Positions 39,130-50,208 are shown, counted from the first letter of the stretch. The stretch is DNA of 64,000 bases from Kocuria dechangensis (GCF_014636775.1 NZ_BMEQ01000004.1:204056-268055), one strand, 5' to 3'. Notes: generated by a model not told the origin, from the sequence alone. Translations and numbers: made by a program.

Positions 39130-40440
39130 TCAGCGGAGCAGGCCCTCGTAGTTGCGCTGCTGCAGCTGCGCCTCGATCTGCTTCACGGTGTCCAGGCCCA
39201 CGCCCACCATGATCAGCAGCGACGGGCCGCCGAACGGGAAGTTCTGGTTCGCGTCGATCAGCACGAGCGCCACGAGCGGGATCATCGAGACGATGCCCAG
39301 GTACAGGGCGCCGGGGAACGTGATGCGGGTGAGCACGTACTGGAGGTACTTCTCGGTGGGCCGGCCGGCGCGGATGCCGGGGATGAAGCCGCCGTAGCGC
39401 TTCATGTTGTTGGAGACCTCCTCCGGGTTGAACGTGATCGACACGTAGAAGTACGTGAAGAACACGATCATCATGAAGTACAGCGCCATGTAGAACGGGT
39501 GGTCGCCGGAGACGAGGTAGGTGTTGATCCAGTTGACCCAGCCGGGGATGTCGGTGCCGTCGTCGGGCATCCCGAACTGGGCCAGCATGCCGGGCAGCAT
39601 CAGCATCGAGGACGCGAAGATGATCGGGATGACGCCGGCCATGTTGACCTTGAGCGGGATGTAGGTGGTCGTCCCGCCGATCGTGCGCCGCCCCACCATG
39701 CGCTTGGCGTACTGGACGGGGACGCGGCGCTGGGACTGCTCCACGAAGACCACGCACGTGATGACGACCAGGCCCACGGCGAGGACGGTGAGGAACAGGC
39801 CCCAGCCGCGGGTGCGCAGGATGTCGCCCAGGGCCGAGGGGAAGGTCGCGGCGATCGAGGTGAAGATCAGCAGGGACATGCCGTTGCCGACGCCCTTCTC
39901 CGTGATCCGCTCGCCGAGCCACATGATGATCGCGGTGCCCGCGGTCATGGTGATGACCATGATCACGACCGTCCAGATCGTGTCGTTCGGGATGATCGGA
40001 AGGGGGCAGTCCCCCAGCAGGGCGCCCGAGCGGGCGAGGGAGACGATGGTGGTCGCGTTGAGCAGGGCCAGCCCGATCGTCAGGTAGCGGGTGTACTGGG
40101 TGAGCTTCGTCTGCCCCTGCGCCCCCTCCTCGTGCAGCTCCTGGAAGCGCGGGATGACCACGCGCAGCAGCTGGGTGATGATGCTGGCCGTGATGTACGG
40201 CATCACGCCGAGGGCGAAGATCGACAGCTGCAGCAGCGCGCCGCCGCTGAAGAGGTTCACCATGTCGTACACGCCGCCCGAGGTGTTGCCCAGGGCCAGG
40301 CACTGCTGCACGTTGCCGTAGTCCACGCCCGGCGCCGGGATGAACGTGCCCAGGCGGTAGAGCACGATGAGGGCGAGGGTGAACCCCAGCTTCCGTCGCA
40401 GGTCGGGGGTTCGCAACGCCCGTCCGAAAGCGCTGAGCAC
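39130..40440 (-). CDS. secY: Preprotein translocase subunit SecY
   Basis: A 436-residue channel subunit of the Sec translocon with ten predicted membrane helices. The N-terminal RKLGFTLALIVLYRLGTFIPAPG-type region, the plug helix region MVNLFSGGALLQLSIFALGV and the C-terminal GGPSLLIMVGVGLDTVKQIE are conserved. It starts with GTG at 40440 behind AGGAGG; an ATG two bases upstream is out of frame. A terminator after rplO implies that secY-adk-map-rlmN starts from its own promoter. Confidence 0.96.
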   Translation of the reverse strand: MLSAFGRALRTPDLRRKLGFTLALIVLYRLGTFIPAPGVDYGNVQQCLALGNTSGGVYDMVNLFSGGALLQLSIFALGVMPYITASIITQLLRVVIPRFQELHEEGAQGQTKLTQYTRYLTIGLALLNATTIVSLARSGALLGDCPLPIIPNDTIWTVVIMVITMTAGTAIIMWLGERITEKGVGNGMSLLIFTSIAATFPSALGDILRTRGWGLFLTVLAVGLVVITCVVFVEQSQRRVPVQYAKRMVGRRTIGGTTTYIPLKVNMAGVIPIIFASSMLMLPGMLAQFGMPDDGTDIPGWVNWINTYLVSGDHPFYMALYFMMIVFFTYFYVSITFNPEEVSNNMKRYGGFIPGIRAGRPTEKYLQYVLTRITFPGALYLGIVSMIPLVALVLIDANQNFPFGGPSLLIMVGVGLDTVKQIEAQLQQRNYEGLLR

Positions 40441-40625
40441 ATGTCCTCCTAGAGACTGGGTCCGACCGGCGTCCGGCCGCGTAGGTGGGGTGGGGCGGGA
40501 GCACGGTCCCGGTCCGCACGCGGATCGGGCGCGGACGACTCCCGGGCAAGTCTAACGAACGCGCCGCCGCCGGGGCCCAACCGGGGCCAGTGCGACGGCG
40601 CGGCGGGCGCGGCGGCCCGACGACG

Positions 40626-40665
40626 GGTCAGGCCCCGCCCACGCTGGCGTGGACGGGGCCTGACC
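40626..40665 (-). terminator. Terminator after rplO (end of spc operon)
   Basis: An 18-bp stem with one C-A mismatch (40626-40643 with 40648-40665) and a 4-nt loop lies 46 nt past the rplO stop. It uncouples secY from the ribosomal-protein genes. Confidence 0.75.
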
Positions 40666-40710
40666 GGTGCGCCGCGGGACCGGGCAGTGCGCCCGGTCCC
40701 GCGGCCGCGC

Positions 40711-41187
40711 TCACAGCGCGGTGGTGCTACCGCCGGCGGCGGCGATCTTCTCGGCGGCGGAGCCCGAGAAGGCGTGCGCCTTCACGTTCACCGCGACCGC
40801 GATCTCGCCGGAGCCCAGGACCTTGACGGGCTGGTTCTTGCGGACCGCGCCCTTGGCCACGAGCGAGTCGACCGTGACGTCGCCGCCCTCGGGGAACAGC
40901 TCGGTGAGCCGGTCGAGGTTGACGACCTGGTACTCGACGCGGAACGGGTTCTTGAACCCGCGCAGCTTCGGCAGGCGCATGTGCAGCGGGAGCTGCCCGC
41001 CGGCGAAGCCCGCCTTGACCTGGTACCGGGCGCTGGTGCCCTTGGTGCCGCGGCCGGCGGTCTTGCCCTTGGAGCCCTCACCGCGACCCACGCGGGTCTT
41101 GGCGGTCTTGGCGCCCGGGGCCGGACGCAGGTGGTGCACCTTGAGGGCGTGCACCTTCTCGTTGTTCTCAGCAGTGTTGTCTGCCAT
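40711..41187 (-). CDS. rplO: 50S ribosomal protein L15
   Basis: A 158-residue L15. [20 protein letters not shown] near the N-terminus and [20 protein letters not shown] (about residues 66-85) are typical. It is the last gene of the spc operon and is followed by a terminator. Confidence 0.97.
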   Translation of the reverse strand: MADNTAENNEKVHALKVHHLRPAPGAKTAKTRVGRGEGSKGKTAGRGTKGTSARYQVKAGFAGGQLPLHMRLPKLRGFKNPFRVEYQVVNLDRLTELFPEGGDVTVDSLVAKGAVRKNQPVKVLGSGEIAVAVNVKAHAFSGSAAEKIAAAGGSTTAL

Positions 41188-41189
41188 GG

Positions 41190-41399
41190 TTACTTGGCCT
41201 CCTCGACCTTGACCAGGTGGGCGACGGTGTTGACCATGCCCGCGGTCACCCCGTCGGCCTTGCGGACGACCACGTTGCCGGGCCGCTTCAGGCCGAGCGA
41301 GCGCAGGGTGTCACGCATGTTCTGCTTCTGGCCGACCACCGAACGGATCTGCGTGATGCGCAGCTCCGCCCCGTCGGGCTGGATACGCTTGCCGGACAT
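41190..41399 (-). CDS. rpmD: 50S ribosomal protein L30
   Basis: A 69-residue L30 (long bacterial form). It reads [20 protein letters not shown] and [21 protein letters not shown] 41399 overlaps the rpsE stop (ATGA), and rplO follows after 2 nt. Confidence 0.95.
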   Translation of the reverse strand: MSGKRIQPDGAELRITQIRSVVGQKQNMRDTLRSLGLKRPGNVVVRKADGVTAGMVNTVAHLVKVEEAK

Positions 41400-42142
41400 C
41401 AGGCACCTGCCTTCTGGATCGAGCGCAGCAACGGACCGGGAACGACCTCGTCCATCGGCAGGCCGCGGCGGGCCGCGACGGCTGCCGGCTCCTCGAGCTG
41501 GCGGAGGGCCTGGATGGTTGCGTGCACGATGTTGATCTGGTTCGACGAGCCCAGGGACTTGGAGAGCACGTCGTGGATGCCGGCGCACTCGAGCACGGCG
41601 CGCACCGGACCACCGGCGATCACTCCGGTACCCGGGGTCGCCGGGCGCAGCATGACGACGCCTGCGGCGGCCTCGCCCTGCACGCGGTGCGGGATGGTGC
41701 GCTCCTCGATGCGGGGGACGCGGAAGAAGTTCTTCTTCGCCTCCTCCACGCCCTTCGAGATCGCGGCCGGCACCTCCTTGGCCTTGCCGTAGCCCACACC
41801 GACCATGCCGTTGCCGTCACCGACGACGACGAGGGCGGTGAAGCTGAAGCGACGGCCGCCCTTGACGACCTTCGACACGCGGTTGATGGTCACGACGCGC
41901 TCGAGGAACTTGTCCTTCTCCTCGTCGCGGCCGCCACGGCCCCCGCGGCCGCCACGCTCGCCGCGGCCGCCACGCTCGCCGCCGCGCCCGCCACGATCGC
42001 CGCCGCGGCCCCCGCGGTCGCCGCGGGAGTCCTGGGAGCGGTTGTCGGTGGACTCGGTGGTCTGCTGGGCCCCGGTCGCTTCCGTGGAAGCAGTGCTGGC
42101 TTCGGTCACCTGAGTTTCCTTCTCGTTGTTCTGCTCGCTCAC
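41399..42142 (-). CDS. rpsE: 30S ribosomal protein S5 with RGG-rich N-terminal extension
   Basis: A 247-residue S5, against about 165 for the core. The core starts near residue 75 ([20 protein letters not shown]), with the RNA-binding fold and [17 protein letters not shown], and ends [10 protein letters not shown]. Residues 1-35 are acidic/Thr/Gln-rich; residues 40-72 are almost pure Arg-Gly-Gly repeats. GTG 42142 overlaps the rplR stop (GTGA). Such a tail could bind RNA or other ribosomal components; that is an inference. Confidence 0.96.
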   Translation of the reverse strand: MSEQNNEKETQVTEASTASTEATGAQQTTESTDNRSQDSRGDRGGRGGDRGGRGGERGGRGERGGRGGRGGRDEEKDKFLERVVTINRVSKVVKGGRRFSFTALVVVGDGNGMVGVGYGKAKEVPAAISKGVEEAKKNFFRVPRIEERTIPHRVQGEAAAGVVMLRPATPGTGVIAGGPVRAVLECAGIHDVLSKSLGSSNQINIVHATIQALRQLEEPAAVAARRGLPMDEVVPGPLLRSIQKAGA

Positions 42143-42510
42143 AGTGCCAGACCTCCCTCGCGGGCGCCGTCGGCGACGGCCGCCACGCGACCGTGGTACT
42201 TGTTGCCGCCGCGGTCGAACACGACCGCCTCGACACCGGCAGCCTTGGCGCGCTCGGCCACGAGCTCACCCACGCGCTTGGCCTTGGCGGTCTTGTCCGC
42301 CTCGGTGCCGCGCAGGTCGGCCTCCATGGTGGAGGCCGAGGCCACGGTCACGCCCTTGGTGTCGTCGACGACCTGCACGAACATGTGCCGGGCAGAGCGG
42401 TTCACGACGAGGCGCGGACGGGCGGCGGTGCCGGTGAGGTGCTTGCGCACGCGCACGTGGCGGCGGCTGCGGGCAGCGGCCTTGGACTTGCCCTTGATCT
42501 TCAGAGCCAT
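42139..42510 (-). CDS. rplR: 50S ribosomal protein L18
   Basis: A 123-residue 5S-rRNA-binding L18. [20 protein letters not shown] near the N-terminus and [20 protein letters not shown] near the C-terminus match the family. Lies 2 nt downstream of rplF and overlaps rpsE. Confidence 0.97.
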   Translation of the reverse strand: MALKIKGKSKAAARSRRHVRVRKHLTGTAARPRLVVNRSARHMFVQVVDDTKGVTVASASTMEADLRGTEADKTAKAKRVGELVAERAKAAGVEAVVFDRGGNKYHGRVAAVADGAREGGLAL

Positions 42511-42512
42511 GA

Positions 42513-43049
42513 TTACTTACCAGCCTTTCCGGCCTTGCGGCGGATCTGCTCGCCGGCGTACCGCACGCCCTTGCCCTTGTAGGGCTCGGGGGCACGCAGC
42601 TTGCGGATGTTGGCGGCGACCTCGCCGACCTGCTGCTTGTCGATGCCGTTGACGGTGAGCTTGTTGACACCCTCGACGGTGAACGAGATGCCCTCCGGCG
42701 CCTTGAAGGTGATCGGGTGGCTGTAGCCCAGGGCGAACTCGAGGTCCTGGCCCTTGGCCTGCACACGGTAGCCGGTGCCCACGATCTCGATGCCCTTGGT
42801 GTAGCCCTGGGTGACGCCCTGGATCATGTTGGCGATCAGGGTGCGGGTCAGGCCGTGCAGGGAGCGGGACTCGCGCTCGTCGTTGGGACGGGCGACGGTG
42901 AGGGTGCTGTCCTCGAGCGCGACGGTGATCGGGCTGGCAACGGTGTGCTGCAGCTCGCCCTTCGCGCCCTTGACGGTGACGACGTTGCCGTCGACCTTGA
43001 CCTCCACACCGGCCGGCACAGAGATGGGGAGACGTCCAATACGTGACAT
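42513..43049 (-). CDS. rplF: 50S ribosomal protein L6
   Basis: A 178-residue L6. [20 protein letters not shown] at the N-terminus and the C-terminal signature [20 protein letters not shown] are present. Full length and in the usual rpsH-rplF-rplR order. Confidence 0.97.
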   Translation of the reverse strand: MSRIGRLPISVPAGVEVKVDGNVVTVKGAKGELQHTVASPITVALEDSTLTVARPNDERESRSLHGLTRTLIANMIQGVTQGYTKGIEIVGTGYRVQAKGQDLEFALGYSHPITFKAPEGISFTVEGVNKLTVNGIDKQQVGEVAANIRKLRAPEPYKGKGVRYAGEQIRRKAGKAGK

Positions 43050-43072
43050 GTTCTCTTCCTTTCTGTTCCGGG

Positions 43073-43471
43073 TTACCAGACGAACGCGAGGACTTCGCCG
43101 CCCACGCCCTTCTTCGCGGCCTGCTTGTCGGTCAGCAGCCCGGAAGAGGTGGACAGGATGGCGATGCCCAGGCCGCCGAGGACCTTGGGGAGGTTGGTGG
43201 ACTTGGCGTAGACGCGCAGGCCCGGCTTGGAGATGCGCCGGACGCCCGCGATCGAGCGCTCACGGTTCGGGCCGAACTTCAGGGACAGGGTCAGGGTCTT
43301 GCCGACCTCGGCCGGCTGCTCCGTCCAGTCCGCGATGTAGCCCTCGCTCTTGAGGATGTCCGCCACGCGAGCCTTGAGCTTGGAGTACGGCATGCTCACG
43401 GTGTCGTGGTAGGCGGAGTTGGCGTTGCGCAGACGCGTCAGCATGTCCGCGACAGGATCTGTCATTGTCAT
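43073..43471 (-). CDS. rpsH: 30S ribosomal protein S8
   Basis: A 132-residue S8. [20 protein letters not shown] at the start and [20 protein letters not shown] at the end are the family marks. Two start codons (ATG 43471 or 43465) differ by two residues. The rpsN (S14) gene that often precedes it is missing; only 79 nt separate it from rplE. Confidence 0.97.
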   Translation of the reverse strand: MTMTDPVADMLTRLRNANSAYHDTVSMPYSKLKARVADILKSEGYIADWTEQPAEVGKTLTLSLKFGPNRERSIAGVRRISKPGLRVYAKSTNLPKVLGGLGIAILSTSSGLLTDKQAAKKGVGGEVLAFVW

Positions 43472-43550
43472 TTTGGGGGCACGTGCCCTTCCTCGTCCCG
43501 GTTTCCGCCGGCGCCGTGGGGCGCGCGGGCGGACCTGGAACGTAGCGGGA

Positions 43551-44120
43551 TTAGTTGGTCTTGAAGGGGAAGCCGAGCGCCTTCAGCAGCGCACGGCCCT
43601 CGTCGTCGGTCTTCGCGGTGGTGACCACCGTGATGTCCATGCCGCGGACGCGGTCGATCCGGTCCTGGTCGATCTCGTGGAACATGGACTGCTCGGTGAG
43701 GCCGAAGGTGTAGTTGCCGTTGCCGTCGAACTGGCGGTCGGACAGACCGCGGAAGTCGCGGATGCGCGGCAGGGCCAGGGTCACCAGGCGGTCGAGGAAC
43801 TCCCACATGCGGTCGCCGCGCAGGGTGGTGTGCGCGCCGATGGGCATGCCCTCGCGGAGCTTGAACTGCGCGATGGACTTCCGGGCACGGGTCACGAGCG
43901 GCTTCTGGCCGGTGATCGCGGTCAGGTCGCGGACGGCGCCGTCGATGAGCTTGGAGTCCTTCGCGGCGTCACCCACGCCCATGTTCACGACGACCTTGAC
44001 GACGCGCGGGATCTCCATGACGTTGCCGTAGGAGAACTGCTCCTGCAGCGCGGGAACGACGGTCTCCTGGTACTTGGCCTTGAAGCGCGGGGACACGCTG
44101 ATCTCGGTGGTTTCGGTCAT
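43551..44120 (-). CDS. rplE: 50S ribosomal protein L5
   Basis: A 189-residue L5 binding 5S r[23 protein letters not shown] (about residues 46-65) and [17 protein letters not shown] are conserved. ATG 44120 shares one base with the rplX stop (TGATG); a GTG one codon upstream is also possible. Confidence 0.97.
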   Translation of the reverse strand: MTETTEISVSPRFKAKYQETVVPALQEQFSYGNVMEIPRVVKVVVNMGVGDAAKDSKLIDGAVRDLTAITGQKPLVTRARKSIAQFKLREGMPIGAHTTLRGDRMWEFLDRLVTLALPRIRDFRGLSDRQFDGNGNYTFGLTEQSMFHEIDQDRIDRVRGMDITVVTTAKTDDEGRALLKALGFPFKTN

Positions 44121-44464
44121 CACAGATCCTTGCCGGTGCTCTTGGAGACGCGGACGCGGACGGTCTTCTGGCGTCCGTCGCGCTCCACGGTCTCGGTGCG
44201 GTAGCCGACGCGGGTCGGCTTCTTGGTCTCCGGGTCCACGAACGCCACGTTGGACACGTGGATCGGGGCCTCGACCTTCTCGATGCCGCCGGCTTCGCCC
44301 TGCATGGAGGCCTTGCGGTGGCGGGTCATGACGTTGATGCCCTCGACCACCACGCGGGAGGTCTCCGGGAGCACGCGCAGGACCTTGCCCTGCTTGCCCT
44401 TGTTGTCCCTGCTGCCGGAGATGACCTGCACGAGGTCACCGGTCTTGATCTTGAACTTCGCCAT
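44120..44464 (-). CDS. rplX: 50S ribosomal protein L24
   Basis: A 114-residue L24 of the KOW family. The motif [20 protein letters not shown] lies at residues 7-26, followed by [13 protein letters not shown]. It starts 2 nt after the rplN stop and is coupled to rplE. Confidence 0.97.
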   Translation of the reverse strand: MAKFKIKTGDLVQVISGSRDNKGKQGKVLRVLPETSRVVVEGINVMTRHRKASMQGEAGGIEKVEAPIHVSNVAFVDPETKKPTRVGYRTETVERDGRQKTVRVRVSKSTGKDL

Positions 44465-44466
44465 GG

Positions 44467-44835
44467 TCAGAGCACCTCCGGGGCCAGCGAGATGATCTTC
44501 ATGAACTTCTTGTCGCGCAGCTCGCGGCCCACGGGGCCGAAGATGCGCGTGCCACGGGGGTCCCCGTCGTTCTTCAGGATCACTGCGGCGTTCTCGTCGA
44601 ACTTGATGTAGGAGCCGTCCGGACGACGGCGCTCCTTCTTGGTACGGACGATGACGGCCTTGACCACGTCGCCCTTCTTGACGTTCCCACCGGGGATCGC
44701 GTCCTTGACGGTGGCGACGATGATGTCGCCGATGCCTGCGTAGCGACGTCCGGATCCACCGAGAACGCGGATGGTCAGGATTTCCTTCGCACCCGTGTTG
44801 TCGGCGACCTTCAGTCGCGACTCCTGCTGAATCAC
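44467..44835 (-). CDS. rplN: 50S ribosomal protein L14
   Basis: A 122-residue L14. It begins [20 protein letters not shown] and has the typical [17 protein letters not shown] region. The GTG start at 44835 has AGGAG six nt upstream. It opens the spc operon, which is separated from rpsQ by 356 nt containing a terminator. Confidence 0.97.
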   Translation of the reverse strand: MIQQESRLKVADNTGAKEILTIRVLGGSGRRYAGIGDIIVATVKDAIPGGNVKKGDVVKAVIVRTKKERRRPDGSYIKFDENAAVILKNDGDPRGTRIFGPVGRELRDKKFMKIISLAPEVL

Positions 44836-45124
44836 TGATTACTCCTGTCGTCACGCCGGTTCCAACACCGTTCGAGAGCACGGTGCGGGCCTTGCGGAAC
44901 AGCTTGTCGGATGATGTGCCCTCCCCCGGCGTCGCACGCCGGACCGGGCCAGCTCTCCATGCCAGGAGCATCTGAACCCGCCACCAGGGGGCGCGGGGGC
45001 GCCCTGCACGCGGTCATTATGCGCTGGCACGAAGAGCTGTGGGTCGTACGGGCAGACAAATTGGCCCATACAAGCTCACCAGCCTAGCACAGACGGGGCG
45101 CTGTCCGTGCCGGGCCGGGAGCGG
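44836..45124 (-). promoter_or_regulatory. Leader and candidate promoter of the spc operon
   Basis: No credible gene lies here. On the minus strand TAGGCT (45081-45086) and CATAAT (45016-45021) are the best -10 candidates; neither has a good -35 at 16-18 nt. The first would give a leader of about 240 nt before rplN. Because a terminator ends the preceding S10 operon at 45125-45163, a promoter is required in this stretch. Confidence 0.4.
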
Positions 45125-45163
45125 ACGACGGCCCGTCCCTCGCGAGGAGGGACGGGCCGTCGT
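45125..45163 (-). terminator. Terminator after rpsQ (end of S10 operon)
   Basis: A perfect 17-bp stem (45125-45141 with 45147-45163) with a 5-nt loop lies 28 nt past the rpsQ stop. It splits what is often a continuous S10-spc array. Confidence 0.8.
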
Positions 45164-45191
45164 GGCAGTGGCCGGCTCTAGCGAGCCAGGG

Positions 45192-45482
45192 TCACTTGGC
45201 CTTCTCGAGGATCTCCACGATCCGCCACCGCTTGGCGGCGGACAGCGGGCGGGTCTCCGCGATCAGGACGAGGTCGCCGACACCGGCGGAGTTCTGCTCG
45301 TCGTGGGCCTTGACCTTCGACGAGCGGCGCATGACCTTGCCGTACAGGGCGTGCGTGACGTTGTCCTGCAGCTGCACGACGACGGTCTTGTCCATCTTGT
45401 CGGAGACCACGTAGCCGCGGCGGGTCTTGCGGTCCCCGCGCTCGGCGGCCTGCTCGGCCCCGTTGTTGATCTGCTCGGTCAC
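45192..45482 (-). CDS. rpsQ: 30S ribosomal protein S17
   Basis: A 96-residue S17. [20 protein letters not shown] (about residues 23-42) and [20 protein letters not shown] are typical. The GTG start overlaps the rpmC stop (GTGA). It is the last gene of the S10 operon here. Confidence 0.97.
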   Translation of the reverse strand: MTEQINNGAEQAAERGDRKTRRGYVVSDKMDKTVVVQLQDNVTHALYGKVMRRSSKVKAHDEQNSAGVGDLVLIAETRPLSAAKRWRIVEILEKAK

Positions 45483-45760
45483 TTGGCGTCCTCCTCGGAG
45501 GTGGTCTCGGCGGTCTTCTCTGCGGACTCCGCCTGGGGCCGGATGCCGAGCTCGCGCTCGCGCAGCACCGTGTAGATGCGCGCGATGTCGCGCTTGACGG
45601 CCTTCAGGCGACCGTTGTTCTCGAGCTGGCCGGTTGCGGACTGGAAGCGGAGGTTGAACAGCTCCTCCTTGGCCTTGCGCAGCGCCTCAGCCAGAGACTC
45701 GTTGTCGAGGGCCGCGAGGTTCTCGACGTTCAGATCCTTGGATCCAACAGCCATTCTCAT
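45479..45760 (-). CDS. rpmC: 50S ribosomal protein L29
   Basis: A 93-residue L29. [20 protein letters not shown] and [20 protein letters not shown] are the signature. The last 18 residues form a Glu/Thr-rich tail absent from minimal L29. ATG 45760 overlaps the rplP stop (ATGA); a second ATG two codons later is possible. Confidence 0.96.
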   Translation of the reverse strand: MRMAVGSKDLNVENLAALDNESLAEALRKAKEELFNLRFQSATGQLENNGRLKAVKRDIARIYTVLRERELGIRPQAESAEKTAETTSEEDAK

Positions 45761-46173
45761 TCACCACCTTCGCGACGCACGATGCGTGCCTTCATCGGGA
45801 GCTTGTGGATCGCCAGGCGCAGGGCCTCACGGGCGACCTCTTCGGACACGCCGGAGAGCTCGAACATGACGCGGCCCGGCTTGACGTTGGCGACCCACCA
45901 CTCGGGGGAACCCTTACCGGAACCCATGCGGGTCTCGGCGGGCTTCTTGGTCAGGGGACGGTCCGGGTAGATGTTGATCCAGACCTTGCCGCCACGCTTG
46001 ATGTGGCGGGTCATGGCGATACGGGCGGCCTCGATCTGACGGTTCGTCACGTAGGCCGGCGTGAGCGCCTGGATGCCCCATTCGCCGAAGGCGACGGTGG
46101 TGCCGCCCTTCGCAGCGCCCGACCGCTTGGGGTGGTGCTGCTTGCGGAACTTCACACGACGTGGGATGAGCAT
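45757..46173 (-). CDS. rplP: 50S ribosomal protein L16
   Basis: A 138-residue L16. [20 protein letters not shown] starts the protein and [20 protein letters not shown] (about residues 48-67) and the [20 protein letters not shown] region are conserved. Its ATG directly abuts the rpsC stop. Confidence 0.98.
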   Translation of the reverse strand: MLIPRRVKFRKQHHPKRSGAAKGGTTVAFGEWGIQALTPAYVTNRQIEAARIAMTRHIKRGGKVWINIYPDRPLTKKPAETRMGSGKGSPEWWVANVKPGRVMFELSGVSEEVAREALRLAIHKLPMKARIVRREGGE

Positions 46174-47019
46174 TTACTTACCACCCTCTGCGTTGGTCGC
46201 CTCCGCGGCCGGAGCCTGGGAGGCGGCGGAGTCGCTGCGCTCACGGCGTCCGCCACGGTCGTTACGGTCGGTGCGACGACGCTCGCCGCCGCCGCGACGC
46301 TCGCCGGGGCCACCACGGCGGTCGCGGTCGCCGCCGCGGCCGCGGGACGGAGCGGCGGCCTGCTGGGCAGCCAGTTCCTTCGCGGTGAGGTCGCCCTTGT
46401 AGATCCAGACCTTCACGCCGATGCGGCCGAAGGTGGTCTTGGCCTCGAAGAAGCCGTAGTCGATGTTCGCGCGGAGGGTGTGCAGGGGCACGCGGCCCTC
46501 GCGGTAGAACTCCGAGCGGCTCATCTCGGCGCCGCCGAGGCGGCCGGCGCACTGGATCCGGATGCCCTTGGCGCCGGCCCGCTGCGCGGACTGGATGGCC
46601 TTCTTCATGGCACGGCGGAACGCCACGCGGGAGGCGAGCTGCTCGGCGACGCCCTGCGCCACCAGCTGGGCATCGGTCTCGGGGTTCTTGACCTCGAGGA
46701 TGTTCAGCTGGATCTGCTTGCCGGTGAGCTTCTCGAGCTCGCCGCGGATGCGGTCGGCCTCGGCGCCGCGGCGGCCGATGACGATGCCCGGGCGCGCCGT
46801 GTGGATGTCCACGCGGACACGGTCACGGGTGCGCTCGATCTCGACCTTGGAGATGCCGGCGCGCTCCATGCCCGTGGACATGAGCTCGCGGATCCTGATG
46901 TCCTCGCGGACGTAGTCCTTGTAGCGCTGACCCTCCTTGGAGGAGTCCGCGTACCAGTGCGACACGTGGTCGGTGGTGATGCCCAACCGGAACCCGTGCG
47001 GGTTGATCTTCTGTCCCAC
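46174..47019 (-). CDS. rpsC: 30S ribosomal protein S3 with Arg/Gly-rich C-terminal tail
   Basis: A 281-residue S3. [20 protein letters not shown] at the start, the KH domain with [20 protein letters not shown] (about residues 76-95) and [20 protein letters not shown] near 190 are intact. From about residue 222 the tail is rich in Arg, Gly and Asp with RGG and RGGG units, ending in Ala/Ser-rich sequence. Tails like this are seen in other actinobacterial S3 proteins, but the parallel RGG stretch in S5 is notable. Starts with GTG 47019 next to the rplV stop. Confidence 0.97.
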   Translation of the reverse strand: MGQKINPHGFRLGITTDHVSHWYADSSKEGQRYKDYVREDIRIRELMSTGMERAGISKVEIERTRDRVRVDIHTARPGIVIGRRGAEADRIRGELEKLTGKQIQLNILEVKNPETDAQLVAQGVAEQLASRVAFRRAMKKAIQSAQRAGAKGIRIQCAGRLGGAEMSRSEFYREGRVPLHTLRANIDYGFFEAKTTFGRIGVKVWIYKGDLTAKELAAQQAAAPSRGRGGDRDRRGGPGERRGGGERRRTDRNDRGGRRERSDSAASQAPAAEATNAEGGK

Positions 47020-47385
47020 TTAGCGGACCTCCTCGCTGTCCGGGGTCGCCACGATCACGGTGATGTGGCTCGTGCGCTTGTTGATGCGGAAGGCGCGCCC
47101 CTGGGCACGCGGCTGGAACCGCTTCATGGTGGGGCCCTCGTCGACGAAGGCCTCGCTCACGACGAGCTCCTCCTCCTTGAACGGCAGGCCGTCCCGGTCG
47201 GCCAGCTGGCGCGCGTTGGCGACAGCCGACTGGAGGACCTTGAACACCGGCTCCGAAGCGCCCTGCGGGGCGAACTTCAGAATCGCCAGAGCCTCATTCG
47301 CCTGTTGGCCACGAATCAGGTTGACGACGCGCCGGGCCTTCATAGGCGTCACGCGGATGTAGCGCGCAGATGCCTTGGCTTCCAT
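47020..47385 (-). CDS. rplV: 50S ribosomal protein L22
   Basis: A 121-residue L22 lining the exit tunnel. [20 protein letters not shown] at the start and the extended hairpin region [20 protein letters not shown] (about residues 84-103) are conserved. No insertion or deletion is visible in the hairpin loop. Confidence 0.97.
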   Translation of the reverse strand: MEAKASARYIRVTPMKARRVVNLIRGQQANEALAILKFAPQGASEPVFKVLQSAVANARQLADRDGLPFKEEELVVSEAFVDEGPTMKRFQPRAQGRAFRINKRTSHITVIVATPDSEEVR

Positions 47386-47438
47386 TGCTTTCCTTCTCTC
47401 GTCTTCTCGAAGTGCTCACGCTGCGGGATCCCGGAGGA

Positions 47439-47720
47439 TCAGCGGCGCTTGCCCTTCTTGTCGTCCTTCACATGGCCGCGGAAGGTCCGCGTCGGAGCGA
47501 ACTCGCCGAGCTTGTGCCCGACCATCGACTCGGTGATGAACACGGGGATGTGCTTGCGTCCGTCGTGCACGGCGATCGTGTGCCCGAGCATGTCGGGGAT
47601 GATCATCGAGCGGCGGGACCACGTCTTGATGACGTTCTTGGTGCCCTTGTCGTTCTCCTTGGCGACCTTCAGGAAAAGGTGCTGATCGACGAAAGGGCCC
47701 TTCTTCAGGCTGCGTGGCAT
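47439..47720 (-). CDS. rpsS: 30S ribosomal protein S19
   Basis: A 93-residue S19. [20 protein letters not shown] starts it; [20 protein letters not shown] and [20 protein letters not shown] follow. Standard length and order after rplB. Confidence 0.98.
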   Translation of the reverse strand: MPRSLKKGPFVDQHLFLKVAKENDKGTKNVIKTWSRRSMIIPDMLGHTIAVHDGRKHIPVFITESMVGHKLGEFAPTRTFRGHVKDDKKGKRR

Positions 47721-47732
47721 GTGTCAGGCTCC

Positions 47733-48572
<840 letters not shown>

Positions 48573-48605
48573 ATGGGTTCAGTTCCTCGTTAAAGTGGTC
48601 TCCGC

Positions 48606-48911
48606 TCAGGCGAGCGGACCGCCGAAGATGTCGATGGTGCCTTCCTTCAGGGTCACGACGGCACGCTTGGTGCCCTTGCGCTGACCCCAGCCGAAGCGCG
48701 TGCGCTTCCGCTTACCGGCACGGTTGATGGTGTTCACGGACTCGACCTTGACGCCGAAGATCTGCTCGACGGCGTACTTGATCTCCGTCTTGTTCGAGTC
48801 GGGCGCCACGAAGAACGTGTAGCGGCCCTCGTCGATGAGCCCGTAGGACTTCTCCGAGACGACGGGAGCGATGATGACGTCGCGGGGATCCTTGATGGTG
48901 GTCGCGCTCAC
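48606..48911 (-). CDS. rplW: 50S ribosomal protein L23
   Basis: A 101-residue L23 at the exit-tunnel rim. [20 protein letters not shown] and [20 protein letters not shown] are typical. GTG 48911 overlaps the rplD stop (GTGA). Confidence 0.97.
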   Translation of the reverse strand: MSATTIKDPRDVIIAPVVSEKSYGLIDEGRYTFFVAPDSNKTEIKYAVEQIFGVKVESVNTINRAGKRKRTRFGWGQRKGTKRAVVTLKEGTIDIFGGPLA

Positions 48912-49531
48912 TTGGCGTCCTCCTGCTTCTTCTTGCTGGCCGCGGCCACGAACGACTCGTACGCGGCCCGGGTGAAGACCACGTCGTCGGAGACCAGCAC
49001 GTCGTACGTGTTGAGCTGGTCCGCGTAGATGGTGTGGACGTCGTCCAGGTTGCGGACCGACAGAGCGGCCACGTCGTCCTGGCGGTCGAGCACGACCAGC
49101 ACGTTCTTGCGCTCGGTCAGCGCGCGCAGCGTCGACTGGGCGGCCTTCGTGTTCGGGACGGTGCCCTCGACGAGTGCCTCCACGACGTGGATGCGGTTGT
49201 TGCGCGCCCGGTCCGAGAGGGCACCGCGCAGGGCGGCGGCCTTCATCTTCTTGGGGGTGCGCTGGCTGTAGTCGCGCGGGGTCGGGCCGTGCACGACGCC
49301 GCCGCCGGTCATGTGCGGGGCGCGGATCGAGCCCTGGCGCGCGCGGCCGGTGCCCTTCTGCTTGAAGGGCTTGCGGCCGGCGCCGGAGACCTCGGCGCGG
49401 GTCTTGGTCTTGTGCGTGCCCTGGCGGGCCGCGGCCAGCTGAGCGACGACGACCTGGTGCAGCAGCGGCACGTTGGTCTGGACGTCGAAGATCTCGGCGG
49501 GCAGGTCGACGTTGACGGTCTGAGTTGCCAT
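48908..49531 (-). CDS. rplD: 50S ribosomal protein L4
   Basis: A 207-residue L4. [20 protein letters not shown] (about residues 36-55) and [20 protein letters not shown] form the tunnel loop. In some bacteria L4 represses the S10 operon; the long S10 leader here leaves room for such control, though no specific site can be shown. Confidence 0.97.
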   Translation of the reverse strand: MATQTVNVDLPAEIFDVQTNVPLLHQVVVAQLAAARQGTHKTKTRAEVSGAGRKPFKQKGTGRARQGSIRAPHMTGGGVVHGPTPRDYSQRTPKKMKAAALRGALSDRARNNRIHVVEALVEGTVPNTKAAQSTLRALTERKNVLVVLDRQDDVAALSVRNLDDVHTIYADQLNTYDVLVSDDVVFTRAAYESFVAAASKKKQEDAK

Positions 49532-49535
49532 GGTG

Positions 49536-50192
49536 TCAGGCTCCCTTCACTGCGGTGCGGACGAGGACGACCGAACCCTTGGGGCCCGGGAGGGCGCCCT
49601 TGATGAGCAGCAGGGAGTTCTCGGCGTCCACGGCGTGAACGGTGAGGTTCTGGGTCGTGTGGCGCTCGTTGCCCATGCGGCCCGCCATGCGCATGCCCTT
49701 GAACACGCGAGCGGGGTAGGAGGCGCCGCCGATGGATCCCGGCTTGCGGTGGTTCTTGTGGGCACCGTGGGAGGCGCCGACACCGGAGAAGCCGTGACGC
49801 TTCATCACGCCGGCCGTGCCCTTGCCCTTGGTGGTGCCGATGACGTCGACCTTCTGGCCGGCCTCGAAGGTCTCCACGGAGAGCTCCTGGCCCAGCTCGT
49901 AGCTGTCGGCGTCGGCGGTCCGGAGCTCCACGACGTGGCGGCGGGGGGTCACGCCGGCCTTCTCGAAGTGGCCGGCCAGCGGCTTGGTGACCTTGCGGGG
50001 GTCGATCGCACCGAACCCGATCTGCACGGCCGAGTAGCCGTCACGGTCCTGGTTGCGCAGCTGGGTCACGACGTTGGAGTCCGCCTTGACGACGGTCACC
50101 GGCACGAACTTCCCGTTCTCGTCCCAGACCTGGGTCATGCCGAGCTTCGTGCCCAGCAGGCCCTTCACCTGGCGTTCGAAAGTGGTAGTCAT
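49536..50192 (-). CDS. rplC: 50S ribosomal protein L3
   Basis: A 218-residue L3. [20 protein letters not shown] at the start, [20 protein letters not shown] with [20 protein letters not shown] (about residues 125-165) form the extended loop near the peptidyl-transferase centre. Lies 4 nt before rplD. Confidence 0.97.
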   Translation of the reverse strand: MTTTFERQVKGLLGTKLGMTQVWDENGKFVPVTVVKADSNVVTQLRNQDRDGYSAVQIGFGAIDPRKVTKPLAGHFEKAGVTPRRHVVELRTADADSYELGQELSVETFEAGQKVDVIGTTKGKGTAGVMKRHGFSGVGASHGAHKNHRKPGSIGGASYPARVFKGMRMAGRMGNERHTTQNLTVHAVDAENSLLLIKGALPGPKGSVVLVRTAVKGA

Positions 50193-50208
50193 TGGGATGC
50201 GATCCTCT

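Noticed and set aside
44832..45069. Small minus-strand frames (72-75 codons) in the rpsQ-rplN gap
   Set aside because: No ribosome-binding site, no similarity and unusual Cys/His/Pro content; the region is better explained as a leader.
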